A DNA stretch of 64,000 nucleotides, from assembly GCF_003932505.1 (NCBI RefSeq), contig NZ_QZMU01000001.1, positions 2,232,001-2,296,000 on the forward strand, given 5' to 3'. This DNA is from Thiohalobacter thiocyanaticus. Lineage in GTDB: Bacteria > Pseudomonadota > Gammaproteobacteria > Thiohalobacterales > Thiohalobacteraceae. Below are positions 1-8,609 of the stretch, piece after piece; within the stretch, counting starts at the first letter, position 1; each line of letters begins with the position of its first letter. The position numbers were made by a program, and so were the translations under genes. The notes beneath the pieces are model-generated. The model saw only the letters and a program-made list of their open reading frames with translations. It did no database searches and was not told the DNA's origin.

Positions 1-2158
1 GGTCGATGACCAGGCGCAGGTACTGCATGCCGTCGTTGCGGCTGGTGAAGACATCCGAGCTGCCTTCGACCGTCTCCAGCACGGCGGCGATTTCCTCCGC
101 CTTCCGGTTGAGCAGGTCGAGATCGCTGCCGTAGAGCTTGACCGCCACATCGCCGCGCACGCCGGTCAGCATCTCGGAGACGCGCATCTCGATCGGCTGG
201 GTGAAGCCGTAGTTCACACCGGGAATGCGATCCAGGACAGTACGGATTTTGTCCTTCAGCGCGCCCTTGCCTGCGACCGTCCATTGCTCGCGCGGCTTGA
301 GCACCAGGAAACTGTCGGTTTCGTTCAGGCCCATCGGGTCCATGCCGATCTCGTCGGAGCCGGCGCGGGCAACGATGCGCTCCACCTCCGGGACTTCCTT
401 CAGGATCGCACGCTGCACACGGCGGTCGAGTTCGGCCGACTGTTCCAGGGTGATCGAGGGCAGCTTCTCCAGCTGCACAATCATGTCGCCCTCGTCCATG
501 GTGGGCATGAAGGTCTTGCCGATCTGGGTATAGAGCGCGGCGGCACCCAAAAACAGCGCTACGGCGGTGATTATGACCGTTCTGCTGTGGCTCAATGCCC
601 AGCCCAGCAATGGCTTGTACAACGACTGCAGCTTGCGTGGCAGCCAGGGTTCCTGGTGGCTGACCTGCTTCAGCAGGAAGGAGGCCAGCACCGGGATCAC
701 CGTCAGCGACAGCAGCAGCGAGCCGCCCAGAGCGAACACGATGGTCAGCGCCACCGGTGTGAACAGCTTGCCTTCCAGACCCTGCAGGGTCAGCAGCGGC
801 AGAAACACGATGATGATGATGGCGATGCCGGAAGTCACCGGCACGGCCACCTCACGGGCGGCGCGGTAGATCAGGTGCAGCCGCGGCAGATTGCGCGCGC
901 TTTTCTCGTCGGCCAGCTGGCTGACAATGTTCTCCACCACCACCACGGCGGCGTCGACCAGCATCCCGATGGCGATGGCCAGTCCGCCCAGGCTCATCAG
1001 GTTGGCCGACAGGTCGAACTGGCGCATCAGGATGAAGGTGATTAGCGCGGCCAGCGGCAGGACCAGTGCCACGGTGACGGCGGCGCGCAGGTTGCCGAGA
1101 AACAGCATCAGCAGCGCCAGCACCAGCACGATGGCCTCGACCAGCGCCTTGGATACGGTATGCACTGCGCGCTGCACCAGGTCGCCGCGGTCGTAGAAGA
1201 CCTTCACCTCGACGCCCTGGGGCAGGGCGCTTTGAATGTCCGCGAGCTTGGCGCGTACGCCCGCGACCACCTCGCGGGCATTGGCGCCGCGCAGGCCGAG
1301 TACCAGGCCCTGGACGGCCTCGCTGTCGCCGTTCTGGGTCACCGCGCCGTAGCGGGTCACGGCCCCGATGCGGACCTCGGCGACATCGGCGATCTGCACC
1401 GGCATGCCGTCGACGCTCTTGACCACGATGTCGCGCACATCGTCCAGGGAACGGATGCGGCCCTCGGCGCGCACCAGCAGCGCCTCCTCGCCGGCATTCA
1501 TGCGCCCGGCGCCGTCGTTGCGGTTGTTGGCCATGACGGCATCCGCGATGTCGCTGCCGGTCAGGCCGCGGGCGGCGAGCTTGTCCTGGTCGGGTACGAT
1601 CTCGAAGCTGCGTACGAAACCGCCCAGCGCATTGACGTCAGCTACGCCCGGGACGGTGCGCAGGGCCGGGCGCAGGGTCCAGTCGAGCAGATTGCGGCGC
1701 TCCATCAGCGACAGGTCGCCGCCCTCGATGGTGAACATGAACATCTCACCCAGTGGCGTGGTCATAGGTGCGATGCCGCCGCTGACGCTCTCGGGCAGAT
1801 CGCCCCAGATGGTGTTGAGGCGTTCGGCCACCTGTTGGCGGGCCCAGTAGATATCGGTTCCCTCTGCGAAATCCAGGGTGATGTCGGTCAGCGCGTACTT
1901 GGCCACCGAGCGCAGCATTACCTGGTCGGGGATGCCCAGTAATTCCACCTCGATTGGGGCGGTGATGCGGGCCTCGACCTCATCCGGGGTCATGCCGGGC
2001 GCCTTGATAATGATCTTCACCTGGGTCGGCGAGACATCGGGAAAGGCGTCGATAGGCAGGCCCTTGATTGCGATGTAGCCGCCGCCGGCAAGCAGCAGAA
2101 CACCCAGCAGCATCAGCAGCCGCTGGGTCAGAGCGAACTGGATCAGACGCGCCATCAT
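1..2158 (-). CDS. Heavy-metal efflux RND permease, CusA/CzcA type (3' end outside window)
   Basis: Inner-membrane proton-driven pump of a tripartite metal exporter. About 719 N-terminal codons lie in the window; the family is usually a little over 1000 residues, so the second half of the periplasmic domain and the last six helices lie beyond the edge. It opens with a short cytoplasmic segment and TM1, then PIDAFPDVSPTQV, the usual RND start. TM4 carries AIAIGMLVDAAVVVVEN with the proton-relay acids. This resembles CusA-type (IAIG..VDAA) more than CzcA-type (DFG..VDGA) pumps, so monovalent metals are possible but not proven. The start ATG at 2158 overlaps the stop of the adaptor gene in an ATGA junction, so translation is probably coupled. 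It differs clearly from the second metal RND pump at 21.5 kb. Confidence 0.93.
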   Translation of the reverse strand, partial: MMARLIQFALTQRLLMLLGVLLLAGGGYIAIKGLPIDAFPDVSPTQVKIIIKAPGMTPDEVEARITAPIEVELLGIPDQVMLRSVAKYALTDITLDFAEGTDIYWARQQVAERLNTIWGDLPESVSGGIAPMTTPLGEMFMFTIEGGDLSLMERRNLLDWTLRPALRTVPGVADVNALGGFVRSFEIVPDQDKLAARGLTGSDIADAVMANNRNDGAGRMNAGEEALLVRAEGRIRSLDDVRDIVVKSVDGMPVQIADVAEVRIGAVTRYGAVTQNGDSEAVQGLVLGLRGANAREVVAGVRAKLADIQSALPQGVEVKVFYDRGDLVQRAVHTVSKALVEAIVLVLALLMLFLGNLRAAVTVALVLPLAALITFILMRQFDLSANLMSLGGLAIAIGMLVDAAVVVVENIVSQLADEKSARNLPRLHLIYRAAREVAVPVTSGIAIIIIVFLPLLTLQGLEGKLFTPVALTIVFALGGSLLLSLTVIPVLASFLLKQVSHQEPWLPRKLQSLYKPLLGWALSHSRTVIITAVALFLGAAALYTQIGKTFMPTMDEGDMIVQLEKLPSITLEQSAELDRRVQRAILKEVPEVERIVARAGSDEIGMDPMGLNETDSFLVLKPREQWTVAGKGALKDKIRTVLDRIPGVNYGFTQPIEMRVSEMLTGVRGDVAVKLYGSDLDLLNRKAEEIAAVLETVEGSSDVFTSRNDGMQYLRLVID

Positions 2159-3261
2159 TCACCCCCTCCCATGCCGAGCCAGGCGGCCTTGAGCGCGGCG
2201 ATACCCGATATGGCGACCATGCTGTCGGCACTGAGTTCGGGGGAGTGCAGCACGACCCGATCGTCGCGGTGCCCGATTACCTGTACCGGTGTGGCGATGA
2301 AACCGTCCTCGGTGCGCACAAAGACATGGTCCGTGTCGCCGTGCCGGAACACTGCAGCGGCGGGCAGATTCCAGCCGTTGTCCCGGCCGGCGACGGCGAT
2401 GCGGACATTGACCAGCTGCCCGGGCCGCATCGCGGCGGCGTCAGCGTCGAGCCGGGCCCACAGGCTCAGCGTATTGGTCGCGGGATCGACCCGCTGGCCG
2501 ATGGACAGCAGGGTGCCGCCCAGCCCGGGAGGCTCGGTGAGCTGGATCTTCATGCCGGGTTTGAGTTCGCTGGCCTGCTCGGCAGCCAGGCGGATTTCCA
2601 GCCACAGAGGATCGACAGCGGCGACCTGCGCCAGCCCTTCTCCTGCATCGACGGTCTGTCCGGCGGTGGTCATCAATTCGGTCACGATGCCGGTGACAGG
2701 TGCGTGCAGGGTCACGGTTGCACGGGGCCGATGTGTCTGCTGCAGCCGCGCGATGGCGTCCGCGTGTACCCCGGCCAGGCCGAGCAGCTGTTCCTGTTCG
2801 GCGAGGGTGGCACGGGCGGCCTGCAGCTTCACCCGTGTGTCCAGCAGGCGGCGCTCGGGAATGATGCCGGCCTCGAACAGGGCTTTGTCGCGATCGTGAT
2901 CGGCCTGCGCCAGCCGGCGTTGATTGAGCGCGTCCAGGTACTCACGCTGCTGTTCCAGCAGGCCGGGGCTGTTCAACTCGATCAGCGCCTGGCCGGCGTC
3001 GACCTGCTGACCCTCGACCACCCGGATGGCGGCGATGCGGCCTGCGAACAGCGAAGTCACTGCGTGGTTCTGGTCCGGTGGGATGCGTACGCGAGCCGGC
3101 AGGGTGCGGCCACCGATCTGATCGGTCGCCGTCACCGTGGTTGTTTCGATGCCCAGGCTCTCGAGCTGTCCGGACGTGAGTTGGAGGTGATTGTCCATCG
3201 CCTTCAGTGAGGGACTGAAAAGCAACGCGGTGCACAGGAAAACGGAACTCAGGGACTTCAT
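2155..3261 (-). CDS. RND periplasmic adaptor (membrane fusion protein) of metal efflux system
   Basis: 368 residues. Signal peptide of about 21 residues, then a barrel-lipoyl-hairpin-lipoyl-barrel layout: first lipoyl half near GRIAAIRVVEGQQVDAG, an alpha-helical hairpin rich in Gln, Glu and Arg at about residues 105-160, second lipoyl half near HAPVTGIVTELMTTAGQ, then beta-barrel and membrane-proximal domains. It would link the inner-membrane pump to the outer-membrane channel. It lacks the His-rich N-terminus seen in the CzcB-like protein at 20.2 kb. It sits between channel and pump genes with ATGA overlaps on both sides, which argues for one tightly coupled operon. Substrate cannot be read from the sequence. 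Confidence 0.9.
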   Translation of the reverse strand: MKSLSSVFLCTALLFSPSLKAMDNHLQLTSGQLESLGIETTTVTATDQIGGRTLPARVRIPPDQNHAVTSLFAGRIAAIRVVEGQQVDAGQALIELNSPGLLEQQREYLDALNQRRLAQADHDRDKALFEAGIIPERRLLDTRVKLQAARATLAEQEQLLGLAGVHADAIARLQQTHRPRATVTLHAPVTGIVTELMTTAGQTVDAGEGLAQVAAVDPLWLEIRLAAEQASELKPGMKIQLTEPPGLGGTLLSIGQRVDPATNTLSLWARLDADAAAMRPGQLVNVRIAVAGRDNGWNLPAAAVFRHGDTDHVFVRTEDGFIATPVQVIGHRDDRVVLHSPELSADSMVAISGIAALKAAWLGMGGGE

Positions 3262-4511
3262 GGCATGACTCCGACAGTCTGGTTGTACAGCGCGACGGCG
3301 CGCTGTTGCTCGATGCGGATTTCGGCGACGGCCTGCTGCGCCTCGCGTGCCGAGGTGCGCAGCCTGAGCAGGTCGATCAGGTCCATCTCGTTGTGGACGA
3401 AGGCCAGTTCAGACATCTCGAGCTGGCGTTCGGCAATGTGGGACTGCTCCTCGGCCAGGGGCAGGGATTCGGCCAGCTGTTCGATGCGGTGGTCGATCTC
3501 ATGCAGCCGGGTCTGCAGCTCCCGCTGCCGGCGGTCGCGTTCGGCCTGCAGATCGGCTACTTCCCGGGCAGCGCTGGCGGCGGCAGCATCGCGGTGCGCC
3601 GAGCCGCCGAAGGGGAGCTTGATGCCCACGGCGATGCTGTCGTTGTAGGGCTCGTTGCGGCCACCGCGGTCGCGCCGGCTGCCAGCGAACAGCGTCGGCC
3701 GGCCGGCCGCTTCCAGGCGGGCGGCGCGCGTCGCGTCCCGGGCACGGGTGATGCGGTCACGGTAGACCTCCAGCAGGGGGTGGCCGGCCGTGATGGCGGC
3801 CTGATCGGCACGCTGTTCCGTGAATGCCTGTGGATACCGGTCCAGGCCGGTGAGAATGCGGTAGCTGCGCTGGGCATGCATGAATTCGGTCTCGGCCTCG
3901 ACCCGCCTGCGGCGCTGGATAAGCAGATCGTTGCGTGCCAGCAGCAGATCGGCCTGGGCCAGATCACCCTGCTCGACCCGTTTGGCGACCGCGGTTACGC
4001 GCTTTTCCGCATCGGCCAGCGTTGCCCGTGCCAGCTGCAGCCGGGTCCGGGCCAGAGTCAGGTCCCACAGGGCGGCGCGGATCTCGCCCGCCACCGTCAG
4101 GGCGAAGGCCTGCTGGCCGGCCTCGGCCTCGGCCCCGGTATGGCGGGCCAGATCACGGGCCGCGGTACGCTCCCCCGGCCGCCACAGCGGCAGCTCCAGC
4201 CCGGCTTCGATTTCGGTCGCGCCGCGATTGTCCGTGGGCCGGTCGGTGTAGGCAGTCACGGCAGCGGCGGGTGGGGCGGCCAGCAGGGCCTCCCCGCGCC
4301 GGGACAGGGCCTGGGCCTCCCGGGTCACGGACTGCGGCAGATCGCGATCGGGATGGCGGGATATGGCGGCCTCGATTACCTGCTGCAGGTGCAGGCCGGT
4401 ATCCGGCGTAAGTGTGTCGGTATGCGCATCCGTCCGTTCGGCGGCCGCCAGGTTGAGCGGCAGGGCCAGGCAGAATGCGGCAGCCCATGCAGTCATGCGT
4501 GGGGCGGGCAT
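3258..4511 (-). CDS. TolC-family outer-membrane efflux protein (CzcC/CusC-like)
   Basis: 417 residues. Signal peptide ends near LNLAAAERTD. Two repeated long helical segments typical of the OEP family follow, with SIAVGIKLPFGGSAHRDA at the second beta-hairpin. It would form the trimeric outer-membrane and periplasmic duct for the pump encoded downstream. It is the first large gene of the operon; its stop overlaps the adaptor start by four bases (ATGA). No lipobox is visible, so it is probably not lipidated, unlike CusC. Family assignment is secure; the metal handled is not. Confidence 0.88.
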   Translation of the reverse strand: MPAPRMTAWAAAFCLALPLNLAAAERTDAHTDTLTPDTGLHLQQVIEAAISRHPDRDLPQSVTREAQALSRRGEALLAAPPAAAVTAYTDRPTDNRGATEIEAGLELPLWRPGERTAARDLARHTGAEAEAGQQAFALTVAGEIRAALWDLTLARTRLQLARATLADAEKRVTAVAKRVEQGDLAQADLLLARNDLLIQRRRRVEAETEFMHAQRSYRILTGLDRYPQAFTEQRADQAAITAGHPLLEVYRDRITRARDATRAARLEAAGRPTLFAGSRRDRGGRNEPYNDSIAVGIKLPFGGSAHRDAAAASAAREVADLQAERDRRQRELQTRLHEIDHRIEQLAESLPLAEEQSHIAERQLEMSELAFVHNEMDLIDLLRLRTSAREAQQAVAEIRIEQQRAVALYNQTVGVMP

Positions 4512-4579
4512 AAATGTTCTCCAGTTCGGATCAGTGCCTGACAGGTCAGGCGGGAAAAGTGCCGGGGATGGTGTCTGCT

Positions 4580-4966
4580 TCAGCGCAGGGGAGCGGCCGG
4601 CGGGCCGCGCGGCGGGTTGACGTCCGGATCAGAGTCGCTGGTGTGGATGAGTGCCGGCGCGCCGGCAGGCGTGCCGGGGACGGAACAGGCAGGTATTTCA
4701 GGGGAAGCGACGGACAGAGGTGGGATGTCCGGCCCGGGCGTGATGTTCCCGCTTTCCCTGCGCATGGGCTCGATGTCGACCTCGATCCCGGGATCGGCGC
4801 TCAGCACCGGAGTGTCGCTGTCCTGGTCTGCGCCGAAAATGTGCACATGTACGCCGGTCTGATGGCTGTCGCCCGTGTGGGCATGCACCAGCGGCACGAA
4901 CAGCTGTAGCAGCGCCAGGCAGGCGATGAGCAGCAGGCGGTGCAGTTGCAGGGGGTGTGATCGCAC
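4580..4966 (-). CDS. Small secreted His-containing protein preceding metal efflux operon
   Basis: 128 residues, not assigned to a named family. A signal peptide or single N-terminal helix (LLLIACLALLQLFVPLVHA) leads into a short His-rich stretch (HTGDSHQTGVHVHIFG) and a low-complexity Pro/Asp/Ser tail. Histidine clusters next to metal RND operons often act as periplasmic metal-binding accessories, so such a role is inferred here. It lies 68 bp upstream of the TolC-like gene on the same strand and probably shares its transcript. A protein of the same design precedes the other metal RND operon at 18.5 kb. The proline-rich C-terminus could be disordered. Confidence 0.6.
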   Translation of the reverse strand: MRSHPLQLHRLLLIACLALLQLFVPLVHAHTGDSHQTGVHVHIFGADQDSDTPVLSADPGIEVDIEPMRRESGNITPGPDIPPLSVASPEIPACSVPGTPAGAPALIHTSDSDPDVNPPRGPPAAPLR

Positions 4967-5176
4967 GACGGGTTCAGTCCATTCTCAGTCCGGTTGAGTG
5001 CGAACTGTATCGAGCGGAGCTGAAATGAAGCTGAAAGTTGCGTTGCGTAAGTGTTAAAGAGAGGTGGTATTCAGGAGGCGGAGGAATACGGGTTACCCCG
5101 GAATAAGTTTAATCAGCCGCGAATACACGCGCATTCACGTCTGATTATGTAGTGGATAATGTGCTGATCCGGGTCG

Positions 5177-5302
5177 TCATTTAACGATCAGGGAATGAAA
5201 GTCCGTGACATGCTTCTTCGCCTTCCTGGCGGCCTTCTTTTCCTTGAGAGTCAGCAGGGCAGGTTTTTTCGGTTCCCTGCCGGGGCGTTGAATTCTGGAC
5301 AT
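5177..5302 (-). CDS. 41-residue basic protein downstream of DsrC-like gene
   Basis: A short reading frame of 41 codons starting MSRIQRPGREPKKPALL and continuing with a lysine/alanine-rich helix-forming stretch (LKEKKAARKAKKHV). It has an excellent Shine-Dalgarno (AAGGAG) seven bases before the ATG, which argues that it is real. It lies 44 bp downstream of the DsrC-like gene on the same strand and is probably co-transcribed. No cysteine and no signal peptide; predicted very basic, so nucleic-acid or ribosome contact is conceivable but unproven. Function unknown. Confidence 0.6.
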   Translation of the reverse strand: MSRIQRPGREPKKPALLTLKEKKAARKAKKHVTDFHSLIVK

Positions 5303-5346
5303 GGTGGTCGCTCCTTGGTTGATGCGGTGAGGTCGTGCGGCAGCAC

Positions 5347-5718
5347 TCAGTAACTGGTGCCGAACGAGGGGTCGGTGGCGTAGGCCGGGGTGCGCAGGTT
5401 GGCGTACCGGCTGCCCTGGGTGATCGGGCCTTTACTGAATAGCTGGTACAGATACTGGTTGCCGCCCTGAACTGAAAAATTCTCGTTGAGCGCGTCTGCA
5501 GTAGTGCGTGCGTTGCGCGGCAGGCCATGTTTCATATAGTACTTGCGAAGGAATACGATCACAGACCAATGCGCGTCGGTCAGTGTAAGGTTCTCGTCGT
5601 CCGCCAGTGCCTGGGCCTTGGCTCGATTCCAGGGTTGGCTGGTAAGCTCCGTGACCCTGTCATGGGTGTCGCTGCTGGAGGTTTCGGTCTGGTGCTGGTC
5701 GATCGGGTGCTGATTCAT
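5347..5718 (-). CDS. DsrC/TusE-family protein lacking the redox cysteines
   Basis: 123 residues from the ATG at 5718; an in-frame ATG at 5775 would add 19. The core matches the DsrC/TusE fold: SQPWNRAKAQALADDENLTL, LTDAHWSVIVFLRKYY, then GGNQYLYQLFSKGPITQGS. In DsrC the C-terminal arm carries two conserved cysteines, and TusE keeps one. Here the tail reads RTPAYATDPSFGTSY with none, so it cannot carry persulfide or trisulfide on the arm. Cysteine-free DsrC homologues are known in sulfur bacteria and have been proposed to be regulatory. The N-terminal 30 residues are Gln/His/Ser-rich and probably disordered. A basic 41-residue protein follows in the same direction. Confidence 0.82.
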   Translation of the reverse strand: MNQHPIDQHQTETSSSDTHDRVTELTSQPWNRAKAQALADDENLTLTDAHWSVIVFLRKYYMKHGLPRNARTTADALNENFSVQGGNQYLYQLFSKGPITQGSRYANLRTPAYATDPSFGTSY

Positions 5719-6300
5719 CTGTGCTGGGCCTTGTTGGATATCCGGTGAGTGTTGCGGCGGCGCCGGATGCGCCATCAACCACCGGTATCGGCGGTTGGGT
5801 TGTTGAGTCTTCCGGGTCCCCGCTACGGGTGTCCTGCATCCGTGAACAGGGAGGCCGGTTTGGTTGCTGACTCATGGTTGGTCAGGCGATATAGACAAGA
5901 TACGCTATTCCGTGTGAATAGCCAGCGGTATATTTTTAGTTAGACACTTGCAAAATACGGTTATTGCGCGAACGTTAGCCGCATGTGAGCAGAGTGTTCC
6001 CGGGCGGGATGAGTGTGTATGAGAAAGTGGGTTTCGTTGCGTTCAGCCGCGCTGCAACCGAGGGTTCTTGCATGGGATTGCGGGTCCGCATGATTCGCGG
6101 TTCGTGTGGATCTCTTTGTGTTTATCCGTTCCCATCCGTGGTTCGAATGCCACTTGAGCATCATTACCCGAGCATCCCCCGACCGTCTGTGCCGCCGACA
6201 GACGGTGCAGGGGTGGTGGTTGGGCGTCTGCTGCAGTCGGCCTGAGCCACGGATGAACGCCGGCCAGCGCGGATTGGATGTGCTCGGAAATGACGGTCAC
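5719..6300. other. Intergenic region upstream of dsrC-like gene with repeats and a palindrome
   Basis: No convincing gene. It holds a 19-bp palindrome at 5904-5922 and an A+T-rich patch around 5925-5960. There are also two remnants of the dispersed ATCCGTGG-type repeat (about 6121-6146 forward and 6243-6259 inverted). The promoter of the DsrC-like gene should be here, but no strong -10/-35 pair stands out. Confidence 0.5.
5904..5922. promoter_or_regulatory. Perfect palindrome, possible operator of dsrC-like gene
   Basis: GCTATTC-CGTGT-GAATAGC, two perfect 7-bp arms around a 5-bp spacer, in an A+T-rich patch about 185 bp upstream of the DsrC-like start. The ATTC/GAAT arms resemble operators of several ArsR-type repressors. 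Without a cognate regulator this is only a candidate binding site. Confidence 0.35.
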
Positions 6301-7662
6301 TTAACATGCGGCGACCTCGACGCAGTCCTTGCCGCGGCGTTTGGCCTGGTAGCAGGCCCGGTCGGCCTCACGCAGGACCGTATCGACGTCGGCGGAAGTG
6401 GTCTTGACCGGCACCACGCTGATGGAGGCGCTGACCCGGGGCGTTTTGTGGTCCTCCAGCCGTATGCCCCGGATCAGGTCGCGGATCTTGTCGGCGACCT
6501 CGATGGCATCCTCAATGGAGCAGTATTCCAGCAGCAGCACGAATTCGTCGCCGCCGAGCCGACCGATGGAGTCGCGGCCTCTGAGGGTGTCGAGCAGCAT
6601 GCGTGTGATCTCGCGCAGCAGACGGTCGCCGGCGGGATGGCCCAGGAGATCGTTGACCTGCTTGAAGCCATCGAGGTCGAAGTAGATCAGGCTGTGTTCC
6701 AGATCGTGTTCGCGCGCCAGACTCAGTGCCCGCCCGATGCGGCGGCAGATCTCGCGTCGGTTGAGCACGCCGGTCAGCGGATCATGGCTGGCATCGTAGC
6801 TGGCCTTCTGCAGTCGTTTGTAGATCTCGCTGACATCATGGATCTGCAGCACCCTGCCGGCCTGCCCCGGATGGGCGGAAGCAGAGAGCGGCCAGGTCGA
6901 GCATTGCGCCGGCCGCCGGCTGCCGTCGGGCAGTGTCAGAAACAGGAGCTGGGAGACCGCCGGGCGCTTGCCGCTCAGCGTCAGGGGGTCGACCTCGACG
7001 CCGAATTCGTCGGAAGTGAGTGTGACGAGGGCATGCAGGGGTCGGCCCAGTGCCTGCATCCGGCTCAGTTGCAACAGGGTCTCGCCGCTTGTGTTCATGT
7101 GAATGAGCCGGTCCTGTTCGTCCACCACCAGCAGGGCGTCGCCGATGGCGTCCAGGATGGCCCGGTCGGGAAATCGGGGGGTATTCCGGGATGCGGAGCT
7201 GCCAGCCGTCTGTATCCGCGTGGTACGGCCGATTCGCCAGCGGTTGCCGCGCAGAACAGCGCCGCGGATTGAATGTCGCAGCAGCTCGGGTGTCAGTCCG
7301 GCGATCTCCAGGCAGTCATCGGCGCCGGCCTCGATAACAGGGCGCGTCGCCGTCTCGGAGCGTGTGTCCATCAGCACGATGACAGGGGACCATTGGGTGA
7401 GTGTGCGGACGAGACTGACATGATCGCGCCAGTCCGCCTCCAGTATCCCGGCGCCGAGCAACACCAGGGCGAAATCCTCCTCCGCCAGCAGGCGCATCCC
7501 TTCGGGCAGACTGGGGGTTTGCAGCAGGTGGTAGTCGCCGCTGGCCTGCAGCAGCTGACTGGCCCTTTCCCGCGACTGGCCTGGTGTGTCGATATACAGC
7601 AGCTGCTGTGGAATCCCGCCTCCCATAACCGGTATCCCTTCTGTCCTGGAGATCGCCTCCAT
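6301..7662 (-). CDS. PAS-GGDEF diguanylate cyclase with degenerate receiver-like N-terminus
   Basis: About 453 residues. The N-terminal 120 or so residues look receiver-like (VRTLTQWSPVIVLMDTRSE, AGADDCLEI), but no clean phospho-acceptor set is visible. A PAS domain follows (RAILDAIGDALLVVDEQDR), then a GGDEF domain with HDPLTGVLNRREI, FDLDGFKQVND and an intact RLGGDEF active site. RGRD lies five residues upstream of GGDEF, an allosteric I-site for product inhibition. No EAL domain. It should make cyclic di-GMP in response to the PAS input. The ATG at 7662 overlaps the stop of the FNR-like gene (TGATG); a TTG three codons upstream is the alternative start. The coupling suggests the cyclase is made together with an oxygen-responsive regulator. 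Confidence 0.88.
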   Translation of the reverse strand: MEAISRTEGIPVMGGGIPQQLLYIDTPGQSRERASQLLQASGDYHLLQTPSLPEGMRLLAEEDFALVLLGAGILEADWRDHVSLVRTLTQWSPVIVLMDTRSETATRPVIEAGADDCLEIAGLTPELLRHSIRGAVLRGNRWRIGRTTRIQTAGSSASRNTPRFPDRAILDAIGDALLVVDEQDRLIHMNTSGETLLQLSRMQALGRPLHALVTLTSDEFGVEVDPLTLSGKRPAVSQLLFLTLPDGSRRPAQCSTWPLSASAHPGQAGRVLQIHDVSEIYKRLQKASYDASHDPLTGVLNRREICRRIGRALSLAREHDLEHSLIYFDLDGFKQVNDLLGHPAGDRLLREITRMLLDTLRGRDSIGRLGGDEFVLLLEYCSIEDAIEVADKIRDLIRGIRLEDHKTPRVSASISVVPVKTTSADVDTVLREADRACYQAKRRGKDCVEVAAC

Positions 7663-8438
7663 CAGGCGCAATACTGCTTCTTCCTGCCGTTATGCGGGGC
7701 AGACTGTCTTCCGAGTTGTTGCAATGTCTCCAGGTCGTGGATCTGCAGCATCCCGCGTCTGTTTACACTGAGCAGCCCCAGCTCCTGGAAGCCGGTCAGC
7801 ACCCGGCTGACGGACTCCGAGGCCATGCCGAGGTAGTTGGCGATGTCGTAACGCGACATGCTGAAGCGGAACTGGCAGTTCGAGAAGCCGCGCCGGGCCT
7901 GGGTGCGGGAAAGCTGTACCACAAAGGCCGCCACGCGTTCCGTGGTGCTGCCGCGGGCAAGTACCAGGGCATGTTCGGTGATGGAGCTGAAGTGCCGGCT
8001 AAGGCGCTGGTAGATGCTGCGGCGGAAGTCCCCGTCCGCGGCCATGAATTCGCTGAACAACGGTATCGGAATCCGACAGATGCTGCTGGTCTCCAGTGCC
8101 TGGGCATGGCCCTGATGGCTGGATCCGCCGATGTCCTCGATCCCCGGGATGTCACCCGGATGGTTGAACTGGAGGATGTGTTCTTCGCCCTTGCTGTCCA
8201 GCACGAAGCGCTTCATCGAGCCGGCGCGCAGGACGGAGATGGAGGCGATCGGGCTGCCCGCGGCGAACAGGGTGTCGCCGCGGTGCAGGGGAGGCGGGCG
8301 CTGGATGGCGTATTCGTGCGGCTGTCGCTGCGGCTCGGGCAGTCCTCCGATGGGGCAGGCGGTGGAGACAGGACAGTTCCGGCATGATGGGGCTTCGAGC
8401 GGCGAATTCGTGCCGCTCCTGCACTGCAGTGTTCGCAT
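7662..8438 (-). CDS. fnr: FNR-type iron-sulfur transcriptional regulator
   Basis: 258 residues of the Crp/Fnr superfamily. The N-terminus has C19-x2-C22-x5-C28 (CRNCPVSTAC), and a central cysteine lies at about 121 (SSICRIPI). These are the four ligands that hold the oxygen-labile [4Fe-4S] cluster in E. coli FNR. The C-terminal helix-turn-helix reads YLGMASESVSRVL; its E-x-x-S-R recognition set is that of FNR, so a TTGAT-N4-ATCAA site is expected. It should switch gene expression on oxygen loss. The stop overlaps the start of the diguanylate cyclase gene. The symbol is by family; the organism may carry other FNR/ANR paralogues. Confidence 0.9.
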   Translation of the reverse strand: MRTLQCRSGTNSPLEAPSCRNCPVSTACPIGGLPEPQRQPHEYAIQRPPPLHRGDTLFAAGSPIASISVLRAGSMKRFVLDSKGEEHILQFNHPGDIPGIEDIGGSSHQGHAQALETSSICRIPIPLFSEFMAADGDFRRSIYQRLSRHFSSITEHALVLARGSTTERVAAFVVQLSRTQARRGFSNCQFRFSMSRYDIANYLGMASESVSRVLTGFQELGLLSVNRRGMLQIHDLETLQQLGRQSAPHNGRKKQYCA

Positions 8439-8609
8439 CCTGATCCCTCCGTGACAACCATTCCCAGGGCGATTGTCGCCACGGCGAATGGTTGGATTTT
8501 ATTGGCGTTTCTTCAGGTATAGCCAAGCCGTACGAGCGGGGATATAGGGAACATTCCGTATGCAGCCCGCGGCCGGGTTGCGGGCAGGGGAAGCTGAGCT
8601 GTCCGGCTG

